Assembly: GCA_019311115.1 (NCBI GenBank)
Contig: JAFDDB010000009.1
Coordinates: 1 to 51,202 of the forward strand
Length of the DNA: 51,202 nucleotides
Direction of reading: 5' to 3'
DNA from: Deltaproteobacteria bacterium
GTDB taxonomy: Bacteria; Myxococcota_A; UBA9160; SZUA-336
A model generated the notes under the pieces. That model was not told the origin of the DNA, ran no database searches, and saw only the letters and a program-made list of their open reading frames with translations. Shown piece by piece: positions 9,436 through 18,192 of this stretch (the stretch's first letter is position 1; every line of letters begins with the position of its first letter). The translations under genes were made by a program, and so were the position numbers.

Positions 9436-10191
9436 CTAGCCCGCTCCGGCCAGGCGGGCCATCTCCTCGTCCGAGATGTCGAAGTTCGCGAAGACCTGGC
9501 GCACGTCGTCGTGGCCGTCGAGCGCCTCGAGCAGCTTCAGCATCGACTCGGCCGCGCGCCCGGCCACGGCCACGGTGGTCTGCGGCTGCATCGCGACCTC
9601 GGCCGTCGCCGGCTGGAAGCCCCTGGCTTCGATGGCGTTCTTCACGCGCTCGAAGTCCTCGGGCGCGGTGCGGATCTCGATCGTCTCGTCGTCGTCGACC
9701 AGATCGTCGGCGTCGGCCTCGATCGCGGCCTCGATCAGGCCGTCCGGGTCCACGGCTTCGCGGTCGAAGACCAGCATCCCCTGCTTCTCGAACAGGTACG
9801 CGACGCAGCCGTTCGCCCCGAGATTGCCCCCGTACTTGCTGAACAGGTGCCGGACCTCACCGACGGTCCGGTTGCGGTTGTCGGTCAGCGTGTCGACGAT
9901 GACGGCCACTCCCGCCGGTCCGTAGCCCTCGTAGCGGATCTCGTCGTAGCTCTCGCCCTCGAGCTCGCCCGTTCCGCGTCGGATGGCTCGCTCGATGTTG
10001 TCCTTGGGCATGTTCTGCCCTCGGGCCTTGTCGACGGCCATGCGCAGGCGCGGGTTCGAGTCCGGGTCTCCGCCCCCGGACTTCGCCGAGATCACGATTT
10101 CGCGGATGAGTTGCGTGAAGATCTTGCCGCGCTTGGCGTCATTGGCGCCCTTCTTGCGCTTGATCGTCGACCACTTGGAATGTCCGGACAT
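9436..10191 (-). CDS. yebC: YebC/PmpR-family protein
   Basis: The product is a 251-residue member of the YebC/TACO1 family, first described as DNA-binding regulators and more recently linked to ribosome function at difficult peptide stretches. The diagnostic start '[22 protein letters not shown]' sets the ATG at 10191; the ORF-track extension to 10386 is spurious. Further family motifs are '[19 protein letters not shown]', '[15 protein letters not shown]' and '[13 protein letters not shown]'. TATAGT lies about 20 bases before the start and may be the -10 element, which would leave a leader of only about a dozen bases. It begins the yebC-ruvCAB block, with a 98-base gap to ruvC. Confidence 0.97.
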   Translation of the reverse strand: MSGHSKWSTIKRKKGANDAKRGKIFTQLIREIVISAKSGGGDPDSNPRLRMAVDKARGQNMPKDNIERAIRRGTGELEGESYDEIRYEGYGPAGVAVIVDTLTDNRNRTVGEVRHLFSKYGGNLGANGCVAYLFEKQGMLVFDREAVDPDGLIEAAIEADADDLVDDDETIEIRTAPEDFERVKNAIEARGFQPATAEVAMQPQTTVAVAGRAAESMLKLLEALDGHDDVRQVFANFDISDEEMARLAGAG

Positions 10192-10424
10192 CGGGAGCCT
10201 CGCTGGCGCGACTATATCGAAGCCTCTGGCAGAGACCCAGCACGCCGGAAGCGCGTTCCCGGCGCCGGTCGTGGCCAGCCGGGACGTTCGCGGCACGCGC
10301 GCCGCGAGCGCCCTGGCCGCGGTGGCGCCGGAAATCGCCTGCGCGGGGTTCAGGCGCCGGGGCCCACCTGCCGATGGGAGTTGCACGCGCCGGCGGCGCG
10401 CAGCGAGAGGACACGAGGGGCAGC
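10192..10424. promoter_or_regulatory. Divergent promoter region, yebC / Hsp70-like
   Basis: This 233-base gap separates the divergent yebC and chaperone genes and must carry both promoters. On the minus strand TATAGT (10211-10216) is a candidate -10 for yebC without a clear -35. No good sigma-70 or heat-shock (CIRCE) element was found on the plus strand. The chaperone start has GAGGGG 5 bases upstream. Confidence 0.35.
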
Positions 10425-12332
10425 ATGGGCATCGCCATCGGCATCGACCTGGGCACGAGCAACTCGTGCGTCGCGGCAGTGGTCAACGGCCAGCCGCAGG
10501 TGCTCGCGAACTCCTTCGGCGAGGGAACCACGGCATCGGTCGTGTCCTTCGCCGAAGACGGCGAGATCCTGGTCGGGAACCAGGCCAAGGCCCGGATCGT
10601 CCTCGACCCGCTGTACACGGTTTCCTCCGCCAAGCGCCTGATCGGCCGCTACTCGTTCAGCGAGGAGGTCAAGAAGGCCCAGGCGATCTATCGCTACCAG
10701 ATCATCGGCGACGAGAACAACGGGATCCGCATCCGGATCCGCGACGAGGACTTCAGCCTTCCCGAGATCTCGGCCTTCGTCCTGCGCGAGATGAAGCAGG
10801 TGGCCGAGGTGGCGCTCGGGCAGGAGGTCACGCAGGCGGTGATCACGGTGCCCGCGTACTTCAACGACAACCAGCGCCAGGCGACCAAGGACGCGGGGAA
10901 GATCGCGGGCCTCGAGGTGCTGCGGATCCTGAACGAGCCGACGGCGGCGGCGCTCGCCTACGGCTACGGCCGGGACCTGAACCAGCGCGTCGCGGTCTAC
11001 GACCTGGGAGGCGGCACCTTCGACGTGTCGGTCCTCGCCATCGGCAACGACTCCTTCGAGGTGCTGTCGACCTGCGGCGACACCTACCTGGGCGGCGACG
11101 ACTTCGACGACCGCCTGATCGACCTGTTCGCCGAGCGACTGCAGCAGCAGTTCGGCGTGAACGTCCGCACCGACGCCATCGCGTTCGAAAAGCTCCGCTG
11201 CGCCGCCGAGCGCGCCAAGGTCGCGCTCAGCGAAGCGGACAGCACGCAGGTCGAGGTCCCGGACCTCTGCGAGATGGACGGCAAGACCATCCACCTGTCC
11301 TACGAGCTGACGCGTCCCGAGTTCGACAAGCTGGTGCTCGACCTGATCCAGCGCACCTTCAAGGTCTGTGACGAGGCGCTGCAGCAGGCCCACCTGACGG
11401 TGCGCGATCTCGACGGCATCATCCTCGTGGGCGGCCCCACGCGGCTCCCCACGATCCGTCACTACGTGAGCGAGTACTTCCAGCGCGAGCCCGAGGCCGA
11501 GGTGAACCCCGACGAGGTGGTCGCGGTCGGCGCCGGCATCCACGCGCACTCCCTCACGTCGGTCGGCGACGACGCAGCCGACGACGCGCTGCTCTTCGAC
11601 GTGAGCCCGCTGACCCTCCGGCTCGGCATCGCGGGGGACCTGAGCGAGCCGATCATCGACCGGAACTCGCCGCTGCCGATCGACGCTACCCGAATGTTCC
11701 ACCCGGTGAAGGACGGCCAGGAATCCGTCGCCGTGAAGATCTACCAGGGCGAATCGCGTGCGGCGCTCGGCAACGAGCTGCTCGGCATGTTCGAGTTCGC
11801 CGGATACGAGCCCGGACCGCGCGACAGCGTGCACATCGAGGTGACCTTCGAGATCTCGACCGAGGGCATCGTCCGCGTCTCGGCGCGCGACCCGCGGACG
11901 GGCGTTGGGCACTCCACCACCGTCTCCATGTCGAGCGGCCTCTCGCAGGCGGAGATGGAGCAGATCATGACGCGGGACCGGACCGCAGACGTGATCCCCA
12001 TCAGCGACGGGGACCTCGGCGACGAGGCGCCGCTCGAGCTCGTGGAGGACGATCCGGGCATCGAGCTGATCGAGGACGACGACGACGAGGCGTCCAGACT
12101 CGGCGGGCACGCCGCCGCGATCGAGCTCGGGGACAGCGACGATGCCGAGATCGAGCTCCAGGGCGGGGACGAGCCTACGGCGCTCGAGGACGACCCCGAG
12201 CTGATCGAATTGGTCGACGACGAGGCGCTCTTGCTCAAGGGCGACGAGAACCCCTTCGATTCATCCGGCCTGAAGGACCTGGCCGAAGAAGAGGACGGGC
12301 CGATCGACGAGGACACGGAGACCTCCCTCTAG
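10425..12332 (+). CDS. Hsp70-family protein with acidic tail in place of lid
   Basis: The N-terminal ATPase domain (about 1-375) is clearly Hsp70: '[15 protein letters not shown]', '[20 protein letters not shown]', '[11 protein letters not shown]', '[13 protein letters not shown]' and '[12 protein letters not shown]'. A substrate-binding beta domain follows (about 385-510). The alpha-helical lid is absent. From about residue 514 to 635 the protein is instead a highly acidic tail with repeated 'IEL'-type blocks ('[11 protein letters not shown]', '[10 protein letters not shown]', 'LIELVDDE'). ATG 10425 was chosen because GAGGGG precedes it and the protein then begins with the Hsp70 fold. It lies 12 bases ahead of a J-domain gene, so the two are likely partners. 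It is probably not the housekeeping DnaK but a specialised paralogue. Confidence 0.92.
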   Translation: MGIAIGIDLGTSNSCVAAVVNGQPQVLANSFGEGTTASVVSFAEDGEILVGNQAKARIVLDPLYTVSSAKRLIGRYSFSEEVKKAQAIYRYQIIGDENNGIRIRIRDEDFSLPEISAFVLREMKQVAEVALGQEVTQAVITVPAYFNDNQRQATKDAGKIAGLEVLRILNEPTAAALAYGYGRDLNQRVAVYDLGGGTFDVSVLAIGNDSFEVLSTCGDTYLGGDDFDDRLIDLFAERLQQQFGVNVRTDAIAFEKLRCAAERAKVALSEADSTQVEVPDLCEMDGKTIHLSYELTRPEFDKLVLDLIQRTFKVCDEALQQAHLTVRDLDGIILVGGPTRLPTIRHYVSEYFQREPEAEVNPDEVVAVGAGIHAHSLTSVGDDAADDALLFDVSPLTLRLGIAGDLSEPIIDRNSPLPIDATRMFHPVKDGQESVAVKIYQGESRAALGNELLGMFEFAGYEPGPRDSVHIEVTFEISTEGIVRVSARDPRTGVGHSTTVSMSSGLSQAEMEQIMTRDRTADVIPISDGDLGDEAPLELVEDDPGIELIEDDDDEASRLGGHAAAIELGDSDDAEIELQGGDEPTALEDDPELIELVDDEALLLKGDENPFDSSGLKDLAEEEDGPIDEDTETSL

Positions 12333-12344
12333 GGGCCAGGGATC

Positions 12345-12881
12345 GTGACGGCCATGAAGGGATCCGAGATCCGAGCCCTGGCGAGAATGCTCGACCGGGT
12401 CGACTACTACCGACTGCTCAAGGTCGAGCGCGGCGCGCCTTCCCGCGAGATCCGCTCCGCCTACCAGACCCGGCGGCGCGAGTTCCACCCCGACCGCTAC
12501 CGGGCCACGGACGACGAGACCCGCGATGCCGTGGACCGCATCTCCAAGCGGCTGAACGAGAGCTTCTCGGTGCTGCGCCACGATGCGCGCCGCGAGGCCT
12601 ACGACCGCGGCCTCGAAGGGGACAGCGTCCGCTACACGGCCGAGGCCAAGGAAGAGGTCAAGGACGGGACGATGGCGGCCGCCGGCCGCACGCCGAACGG
12701 ACGCAAGTTCTTCGCCATGGCCGGCGAAGAGGAGCGCCGCGGCGACATCGAGAAGGCGCAAGCGAACGTGAAGATGGCGATGACCTTCGAGCCGGGAAAC
12801 GCCCACTTCAAGGCCAAGCTCGAGGAATTGAAGGAACGGCTGCCGAAGCCCGACTCCAAGACCTCGTACGCCATCAAGTAG
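12345..12881 (+). CDS. Small J-domain (DnaJ-like) co-chaperone
   Basis: The 178-residue protein carries a J domain at about residues 20-92 ('DYYRLLKVERGAPSREIRSAY' and the essential 'HPD' in 'REFHPDRY'). After it comes a short TPR-like C-terminus ('AGEEERRGDIEKAQANVKMA'). It has no Gly/Phe or zinc-finger region, so it is a type III J protein. It directly follows the Hsp70-like gene and would be expected to stimulate that protein's ATPase. A GTG at 12345 with CAGG just upstream is the chosen start; ATG 12354 is the alternative. Confidence 0.9.
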   Translation: MTAMKGSEIRALARMLDRVDYYRLLKVERGAPSREIRSAYQTRRREFHPDRYRATDDETRDAVDRISKRLNESFSVLRHDARREAYDRGLEGDSVRYTAEAKEEVKDGTMAAAGRTPNGRKFFAMAGEEERRGDIEKAQANVKMAMTFEPGNAHFKAKLEELKERLPKPDSKTSYAIK

Positions 12882-13120
12882 CCGCCGCCCCGCCCGGCTC
12901 GTCCCAGCCGCCCTCGCCGGGCGCCCCGCCCCGCGGCGGAGCGGCGCGCGTCCGCTCATTGACGCGCCGGCGTCCCGCAGGGCATGCTTGCGTGCGGCGG
13001 GCTGACTCTTCCGTCAACCCGTCGCAGGCCGGCGATCGATCTTCTGTGCCCCTCCCTTGCGGTGCGCGGAACTCCGGCCCGAGCCTGAAGTCACCCACCC
13101 ACGCACGAAGAGAGGACGTC
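12882..13120 (+). promoter_or_regulatory. Intergenic region with candidate promoter for DUF35-thiolase
   Basis: The 239-base gap begins with GC-rich inverted repeats ('CCCCGCGGCGGAGCGG'), which could terminate the chaperone operon. It then shows TTGACG (12959-12964), an 18-base spacer and CATGCT (12983-12988), a possible promoter for the DUF35 gene. This would give a leader of about 125 bases. The -35 is good, the -10 poor. Confidence 0.4.
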
Positions 13121-13549
13121 ATGGCGGAGGAGAAGGCGGCAAGTCCGCTTCCAGTCGTGCCCTTCCTGAAGATTCCCGACGACGGGGATCCCTATCTGGA
13201 AGGACACAAGTGCAAGAAGTGTTCAGCGATCTTCCTGGGCGAACGCGCGGTCTGCTCCAGCTGCGGCGCGCGGGAAGGGATCGAGCCCATACGACTCGCC
13301 AACAAGGGTGAGCTGTACGTGTACTCGATCGTGCACCGCTCGTTCCCCGGAGTCGAAGTTCCGTATGTCTCGGCCGTGGTCGACCTCGATGGGGGCGGCA
13401 CGGTAAAGGGCAACCTGATCGGCATCGATCCGGTGCCCGAGAAGATCGAGTTCGGCATGCCTGTCGAGACCGTGTTCAAGATCGCGCCGCGGAAGGACCG
13501 CGACGGCAACGAGTACCTCACTTACTACTTCCAGCCGCGCAGCGCCTGA
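13121..13549 (+). CDS. DUF35 zinc-ribbon/OB-fold protein (thiolase partner)
   Basis: The product is a 142-residue protein with the DUF35 architecture: an N-terminal helix, a rubredoxin-like zinc ribbon ('CKKC' ... 'CSSC') and an OB-fold ending 'YLTYYFQPRSA'. DUF35 proteins associate with SCP2-type thiolases, hydratases and HMG-CoA-synthase-like enzymes acting on acyl-CoA. ATG 13121 has GAGG upstream; the longer ORF-track start is not supported. The adjacent downstream thiolase (71 bases away) is the expected partner. Which acyl-CoA is handled cannot be told from sequence. Confidence 0.9.
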   Translation: MAEEKAASPLPVVPFLKIPDDGDPYLEGHKCKKCSAIFLGERAVCSSCGAREGIEPIRLANKGELYVYSIVHRSFPGVEVPYVSAVVDLDGGGTVKGNLIGIDPVPEKIEFGMPVETVFKIAPRKDRDGNEYLTYYFQPRSA

Positions 13550-13595
13550 GGCGCTGGTTGCAGCCCGCAGCGCCTCGGGCGCTGGCTGCAGCGAC
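13540..13595 (+). repeat. Tandem palindromic repeat between DUF35 and thiolase
   Basis: Two copies of a 28-base unit each contain perfect 7-base arms, CAGCGCC/GGCGCTG, separated by 3 bases (13540-13556 and 13568-13584) and followed by G(T/C)TGCAGC. The DUF35 stop codon TGA is the loop of the first hairpin. The pair could modulate termination or mRNA stability between the two genes. Confidence 0.6.
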
Positions 13596-13620
13596 GGGCG
13601 AGGAAGTCGGAGACAAAGCG

Positions 13621-14769
13621 ATGAGTGACGTCTACATCCTCGGAACGGACATGATCAAGTTCGGCCGTTTCCCCGACCGCACTGTTCCCGACCTCGGCGC
13701 GCAGGCCGCGCTGATGGCACTGGACGACGCGGGACTCTCGATCAACGACATGGAGGCGCTGTACTGCGGCAACCTGATGCAGTCGAACGCCATGGTCGGG
13801 CAGCGCATCCTGCGCGAGATCGGCCAGACCGGCGTGCCGGTGGTCAACTGCGCGAACGCCTGTGCGACCGGCGCCACCGCGTTCCGCGAGGGCTGGGCCG
13901 CGATCAAGGCCGGGCTCTACGACCTGGTACTGGTGGTCGGCGTCGAGCAGATGGGCAAGGCCGGCCTGCTCGGCGGCGGCGGCGGCAGCACGGGCATCCC
14001 GACCGAGGGCCTGCTCGGCTCCAGCACGATGCCCGCGGTCTTCGCAGAGGCGGGACAGGAGCACGCTCGCAAGTACGGCACGACCTTCGAGCAGTTCGCG
14101 AAGGTTTCGGTGAAGAACCACCACCACTCCACGAAGAACCCGAAGGCCATGTACCAGATCGAGACGCCGCTCGACAAGGTCATGGGCGCCGAGATGATCT
14201 CGTACCCGAACACGAAGCTGATGTGCTCGGTCAACGTGGACGGCTCGGCGGCGGCGGTGATCGCGTCCGAGAAGAAGGCCCGCGAGCTCGGCCTGGGCCG
14301 CGCCGTCAAGGTGTCCGCCTCGGTGCTGACGAGCGACCGCTTCACGGAGCGCGACCTCACCATGCCCGACGTCAACACCTGCACGCGCGAGGCCGCGGCC
14401 AAGGCCTACGAGATGGCCGGCATCGGCCCGGAGGACGTGAACCTGGTCGAGCTGCACGACTGCTTCGCGACCGCCGAGATCCTGCACTACGAGAACCTGG
14501 GTCTCTGCAAGGACGGCGAAGCGGGCCGGCTGATCGACGACGGCGAGGTGGCGCACGGGGGCCGGGTGCCGGTCAACGTGTCCGGCGGCCTGCTCTCGAA
14601 GGGCCACCCGCTCGGCGCCACGGGCGTCGCGAACATCTACGAGGTGACGACCCACCTGCGCGGCGAGGCGGGAGAGCGCCAGGTCGTGGGGGCGAAGGTC
14701 GGCCTCACCCACGTGATCGGGCTCGGCTCGGCCTGCGCGATCCACGTGCTGGAGCGCGTCTCCGACTGA
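13621..14769 (+). CDS. SCP2-type thiolase (acetyl-CoA acetyltransferase family)
   Basis: The 382-residue thiolase-superfamily enzyme would cleave or form 3-oxoacyl-CoA. The nucleophilic Cys is present in 'NCANACATGATAF'. The SCP2-thiolase 'HDCFATAEI' box and the C-terminal 'GHPLGATGVANIYE' are both intact, so a working catalytic set is likely. ATG 13621 starts the family pattern 'VYILGTDMIKFGRFPDRTV'. With the upstream DUF35 gene it forms a transcription unit reminiscent of sterol and branched acyl-CoA degradation modules. It differs from the second thiolase (39124), which lacks the Cys. Confidence 0.93.
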   Translation: MSDVYILGTDMIKFGRFPDRTVPDLGAQAALMALDDAGLSINDMEALYCGNLMQSNAMVGQRILREIGQTGVPVVNCANACATGATAFREGWAAIKAGLYDLVLVVGVEQMGKAGLLGGGGGSTGIPTEGLLGSSTMPAVFAEAGQEHARKYGTTFEQFAKVSVKNHHHSTKNPKAMYQIETPLDKVMGAEMISYPNTKLMCSVNVDGSAAAVIASEKKARELGLGRAVKVSASVLTSDRFTERDLTMPDVNTCTREAAAKAYEMAGIGPEDVNLVELHDCFATAEILHYENLGLCKDGEAGRLIDDGEVAHGGRVPVNVSGGLLSKGHPLGATGVANIYEVTTHLRGEAGERQVVGAKVGLTHVIGLGSACAIHVLERVSD

Positions 14770-14798
14770 ACGGCTCCGGGCCGGGCCTCTTCGTCCGA

Positions 14799-14853
14799 GG
14801 TCCGGCCCGGCAGGCCGGGCCTCGTCCGCAGTCCGGCCCGGCAGGCCGGACCT
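14799..14853. terminator. Tandem bidirectional terminator-like hairpins
   Basis: Two near-identical copies of GTCCGGCCCGGCAGGCCGG(A/G)C, offset by 31 bases, lie between the convergent thiolase and sufU genes. The second has perfect 8-base arms GTCCGGCC/GGCCGGAC. There is no U-tract, but both location and symmetry suit a bidirectional terminator. Confidence 0.6.
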
Positions 14854-14872
14854 TGGCGCCCAGGGCTGTCCG

Positions 14873-15307
14873 TCAGCGCGGGGGCGGCCAGGTCTCGTGC
14901 AGCGCTTCCCACGGGAGGGTTGCGCAGCGGCGCCGCGACGGGAGATCGGCGATGCGCTCGAAGGCGGCGAGTCGCTCGTCCAGGTCCGCACCGGCGGGGC
15001 CACCCTCGACCAGCCTGGCCAGGCTCTCACCCAACGCGTCGCACGCCTCGCGCCCCAGACCGGGCACCATCTCGGTCAGGACGCTGGCCGACGCGACCGC
15101 GATCGCGCATCCACGCGCACGCGCCGAGACCGATTCGATCCGGCCGCCTGCAAGACAAACCTCGACCTTCACTTGATCCCCGCAAACGGGGTTGTCCACC
15201 ACCGCCGAGGCGTCTGGAGCCGCCAGCGGCGCGCGGCCTCGCGGGTGGCGGTAGTGCTCGAGTACGACCTCGCGATAGAGCGCGTCGACGCGGCTCGCCT
15301 CGCTCAC
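14873..15307 (-). CDS. sufU: SufU/NifU-like iron-sulfur scaffold protein
   Basis: The 144-residue protein belongs to the SufU/IscU family, which accepts sulfur from a cysteine desulfurase or provides an Fe-S assembly site. The three ligand cysteines are visible in 'DNPVCGDQV', 'ARGCAIAVASASV' and 'RRRCATLPW', and the start 'LYREVVLEHYRHPRGR' is typical. A GTG start at 15307 overlaps the xdhC stop as GTGA; the longer ORF-track extension runs inside xdhC and is rejected. No sufS/B/C/D gene is nearby, so its association with xdhC is the only context. SufU-like zinc-type sulfur transfer and IscU-like scaffolding cannot be separated from sequence alone. Confidence 0.88.
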   Translation of the reverse strand: MSEASRVDALYREVVLEHYRHPRGRAPLAAPDASAVVDNPVCGDQVKVEVCLAGGRIESVSARARGCAIAVASASVLTEMVPGLGREACDALGESLARLVEGGPAGADLDERLAAFERIADLPSRRRCATLPWEALHETWPPPR

Positions 15308-16125
15308 TCGCCCCTGCGCCCGCGCGCGCTTCGGCTCTCGGCCAGCGGGCCACCGCTCCCGCCGCGGCGGCGCTGCACGATCTCGGACAGGATCGACAGG
15401 GCGATCTCCTGTGGCGTGGCCGCGGCCAGGTCGAGTCCGCACGGCGCGCGCACGCGGCCCAGCGCCGCCGGGTCGACGCCGTCCTCACGCAGGCGGTCGA
15501 GGACGAGCGCCGCGCGCTTGGCGCTCGCGATCAGGCCGACGTATGCGGGTTCGGTCGCCAGTACCGCCCGCAGGGCGTCGTAGTCGCCCCGGTGCTGCGT
15601 GGCGATGACGACCCAGGTGTCCGCGTCGCAGTCGATCTTGGCGTACTCCGGGTCCTGGACGATGCGCTCGTCCGCGGTCGGAAACCGCTCGGCGGTAGCC
15701 AGCGGGTCGTTCACGGCGACGCGGAACTCGAGCTGGCCGGCCATGCGCGCGAGCGTCTCCGCAATCGCCCCGTGCCCGAGCACCAGCAGCTTGGGCGCAG
15801 GCAGGACCGGCTCGACGTAGACCTCCATGGACCCCCCACACGGCATGCCGACGCCGAGCACCTCGTCGTCCAGGTCGACCACGATCACGCGCGGCGTGCC
15901 GTCGCGCATCGCCTCGAGCGCCTCGTCGCGCACGCGGCTCTCGGCGCAGCCGCCGCCGACCCAGCCAAAGACGGTGCGGCCTTGCGCGTCGATGATCGCC
16001 TTGGCGCCGGGACGTGCCGACGCCGAGCCGTGGATGCGGACCACGGTCGCCACGGCGGCCGGCTCACCAGCCGCGACGCGGGCGGCGAGCTGGCGGACGA
16101 AGTCGGCGTTGGACGGTGCGGCCAT
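15304..16125 (-). CDS. XdhC/CoxI-family molybdoenzyme maturation protein
   Basis: XdhC-family proteins bind molybdenum cofactor and help insert it, often after sulfuration, into xanthine dehydrogenase or CO dehydrogenase-type enzymes. The 273-residue protein has the XdhC_CoxI N-terminal domain ('GWVGGGCAESRV', 'GMPCGGSMEVYVEP') and a C-terminal Rossmann domain ('LLVLGHGAIAETLARMAG'). ATG 16125 sits 8 bases after TAGTAT and has no Shine-Dalgarno, suggesting a leaderless message. It overlaps sufU by 4 bases. No molybdenum hydroxylase structural gene is in this window, so the client enzyme is elsewhere or unknown. Confidence 0.88.
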   Translation of the reverse strand: MAAPSNADFVRQLAARVAAGEPAAVATVVRIHGSASARPGAKAIIDAQGRTVFGWVGGGCAESRVRDEALEAMRDGTPRVIVVDLDDEVLGVGMPCGGSMEVYVEPVLPAPKLLVLGHGAIAETLARMAGQLEFRVAVNDPLATAERFPTADERIVQDPEYAKIDCDADTWVVIATQHRGDYDALRAVLATEPAYVGLIASAKRAALVLDRLREDGVDPAALGRVRAPCGLDLAAATPQEIALSILSEIVQRRRGGSGGPLAESRSARGRRGE

Positions 16126-16133
16126 CGCTCCGA

Positions 16134-16193
16134 ATACTACGGGGGCGACGGCCGTCCGTAAAATTGGCACTCGCATCGGCGCGTGCCTAAGAT
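16134..16193. promoter_or_regulatory. Divergent promoters, xdhC (-) and cytochrome (+)
   Basis: On the plus strand TTGGCA (16164-16169), 18 bases, TAAGAT (16188-16193) forms a good promoter ending 13 bases before ATG 16207 and 7 before an in-frame TTG at 16201. On the minus strand TAGTAT (16134-16139) lies 8 bases before the xdhC ATG. The plus-strand segment from 16161 is strikingly like the one at 38282. Confidence 0.6.
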
Positions 16194-16206
16194 CCCGCCG
16201 TTGCCC

Positions 16207-18192
16207 ATGAATCCAGCTCCCACGCGGCCCCCGCAAAGCTCTCGCAGCTCGCTGCTCCGCCTTCCCGGGGCCTCAGGATGGGGGGCCTGCGGACTCGTCC
16301 TCGTGCTGGCCCTGGGCACGCTCGGTGGCGCCGGCTGCCAGGCCGAGACGGGGCGCTCGTCCGAACCCGCGGTCTCGGCCCGCAAGGAGCGCGCCCTCCC
16401 CCGCTTCGAGGGGACGCTGCTCGACGGCGAGCGCGCCAGCACCGACCTGCTGCGCCGCAAGCGGGCCATCCTCTTCTTCTTCGCGTCCACGGACTCGGAC
16501 GCGCCCGCGCTGATGGAGGTGTTGGCGCGCGTCGGCGACGACGCCCGCGAGTCGAACGTGACGCTGATCGGCGTGAACCGCGACGAAGAGGCGAGCTCCG
16601 GCCGCGGGTTCCTGCGCACCTACGGCATGGAGGCGCCGGTCTTCAGCGACTCGCGCGGGGCGATCTCGCGGGCGGTCGGTGTTGCGGGTGGCCGCTCCGC
16701 GGTGGTCGTGGTCGACGCCGAGGGGTACCTGATCCTCGGCTTCCAGGGGCTCGACTCGGTCGCGGGAATCGACCCGTACGAGAAGGTGATCCGCGAGTCG
16801 CTCCACCTGGGCAGCGGCAAGGGCGCGGTCTCGCCGGCCCTCGGCCTTCGGCCCGAGGCTCCGGACTTCGAGGTCCAGACGCTGGCAGGCGATAAGCTGA
16901 TCCTCGCGGACCTCGAGGGGAAGATCGCGGTCGTGGTCTTCTTCAGCCCCAGCTGCCCCCACTGTCACAGCGCGCTGCGCTTTCTCCAGGGCCTGGTGGA
17001 GCAACTCGACAACCCGGACCTGGCCGTCGTCTCGATCAGCGTGCAGAACAAGAAGTACGTGATCGAGGACATGGTCTCGCGCATGGCGATCGACCTCCCG
17101 ATGTACGTCGACCCGAAGGACGAGGTATTCAAGGACTACGCCCACAGCGGCACGGTCCCCGACATCGTGATCCTCGACCGGGAGGGACGCGTGGCCAGCC
17201 GTCACAGCGGCATGACACCCCGGCTCGAAGCGCTGATGACGATGCAGATCAAGCACTTGCTCGGCGTGTCGAACCCGATTCTGCTCGATGCGAAGGGCTA
17301 CAGCGGCGAGGAGTTCTGCTCGGTCTGCCACGAGTCACAGCACGAGACCTGGGCGCTGACCAACCACGCCTACGCGTTCACGACGCTGGCCGAGCACGGC
17401 GCGGATCGCGATCCCGAGTGCGTCGGCTGCCACACCGCGGGCTTCGGGCAGGCAGGCGGCTACGACCTGAAGCAGCGCCAGACCCACCTGGAAGGCGTGC
17501 AGTGCGAGAACTGCCACGGCCGCGGGGGGCCGCACCAGTCGCCGGAGTTCGCGAAGCAGGGCTACGAGCAGACCTGCGCCGGCTGTCACACCTCGGAGCA
17601 CTCGCTGCGCTTCGTGTTCGGCGAGCGGCTGCCGCTGGTGTCGCACGCGGCGAACGCGCAGTTCGGCTCGCTCAGCGCCGAGGAGCGCAAGGCGCTGATC
17701 GAGCGCCGCGACCGCCGCGAGAGGAAGCTCTTCGACCGGGGCGAGTTCGTCGGCTCCGCGGCCTGCGCGGGCTGCCACGAATCGGAGCACTCGATCTGGA
17801 GCGCGTCCCCGCACGCCCGCGCTTTCGCGACGCTGGTCGGCAAGAAAGAGCACGAGAACGGCGATTGCCAGCGCTGCCACACGACCGGCTTCGAGGAGGC
17901 CGGAGGCTTCCCGCAGGGTGGCGACGCGTTGACCGGGGTCGGCTGCGAGAGCTGTCACGGCCCCGGCGGCAGCCACGTAGCCGAGGGCGCCCGGCGCGAA
18001 GGCACGATCCTGGCGCTCACCGACAAGTGCGACAGCTGCGTGATCATGCAGATCTGCGGCTCGTGTCACGACGAGGCGAACGACCCCGGCTTCGAGTTCG
18101 AGCTGCTCGACAAGATCGACGCGATCCGCCACGGCTTCCGCGACCGCGACGCGCACGCCCAGGCGACTTCGCCGGACGCAGGCGCCGAGTGA
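16207..18192 (+). CDS. Dual thioredoxin-like domain / octaheme cytochrome c fusion
   Basis: The product is an exported protein of about 661 residues. An N-terminal hydrophobic segment ends at Cys44 in 'GGAGC', so it may be a lipoprotein, although the lipobox is atypical. Residues about 66-200 form a thioredoxin-like fold without a CxxC. A second AhpC/Trx-like domain (about 218-350) has a CPHC active site near 249. The C-terminal 300 residues hold eight CXXCH heme sites (CSVCH, CVGCH, CENCH, CAGCH, CAGCH, CQRCH, CESCH, CGSCH) arranged as two similar sets of four, resembling cytochrome c554-type proteins. It should work in the periplasm or on a membrane surface, moving electrons between hemes and a thiol or peroxide substrate. 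GTG 16183 is upstream of the predicted transcription start, so ATG 16207 is preferred. Confidence 0.88.
   Translation: MNPAPTRPPQSSRSSLLRLPGASGWGACGLVLVLALGTLGGAGCQAETGRSSEPAVSARKERALPRFEGTLLDGERASTDLLRRKRAILFFFASTDSDAPALMEVLARVGDDARESNVTLIGVNRDEEASSGRGFLRTYGMEAPVFSDSRGAISRAVGVAGGRSAVVVVDAEGYLILGFQGLDSVAGIDPYEKVIRESLHLGSGKGAVSPALGLRPEAPDFEVQTLAGDKLILADLEGKIAVVVFFSPSCPHCHSALRFLQGLVEQLDNPDLAVVSISVQNKKYVIEDMVSRMAIDLPMYVDPKDEVFKDYAHSGTVPDIVILDREGRVASRHSGMTPRLEALMTMQIKHLLGVSNPILLDAKGYSGEEFCSVCHESQHETWALTNHAYAFTTLAEHGADRDPECVGCHTAGFGQAGGYDLKQRQTHLEGVQCENCHGRGGPHQSPEFAKQGYEQTCAGCHTSEHSLRFVFGERLPLVSHAANAQFGSLSAEERKALIERRDRRERKLFDRGEFVGSAACAGCHESEHSIWSASPHARAFATLVGKKEHENGDCQRCHTTGFEEAGGFPQGGDALTGVGCESCHGPGGSHVAEGARREGTILALTDKCDSCVIMQICGSCHDEANDPGFEFELLDKIDAIRHGFRDRDAHAQATSPDAGAE

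Noticed and set aside
10350-12110. 586 aa minus-strand ORF opposite the Hsp70 gene
   Set aside because: Antisense shadow; no recognisable motif, and the plus strand has complete Hsp70 motifs.
18033-18047. CDSCV as a ninth C-terminal heme site
   Set aside because: The residue after the second Cys is Val, not His, so it does not match CXXCH.
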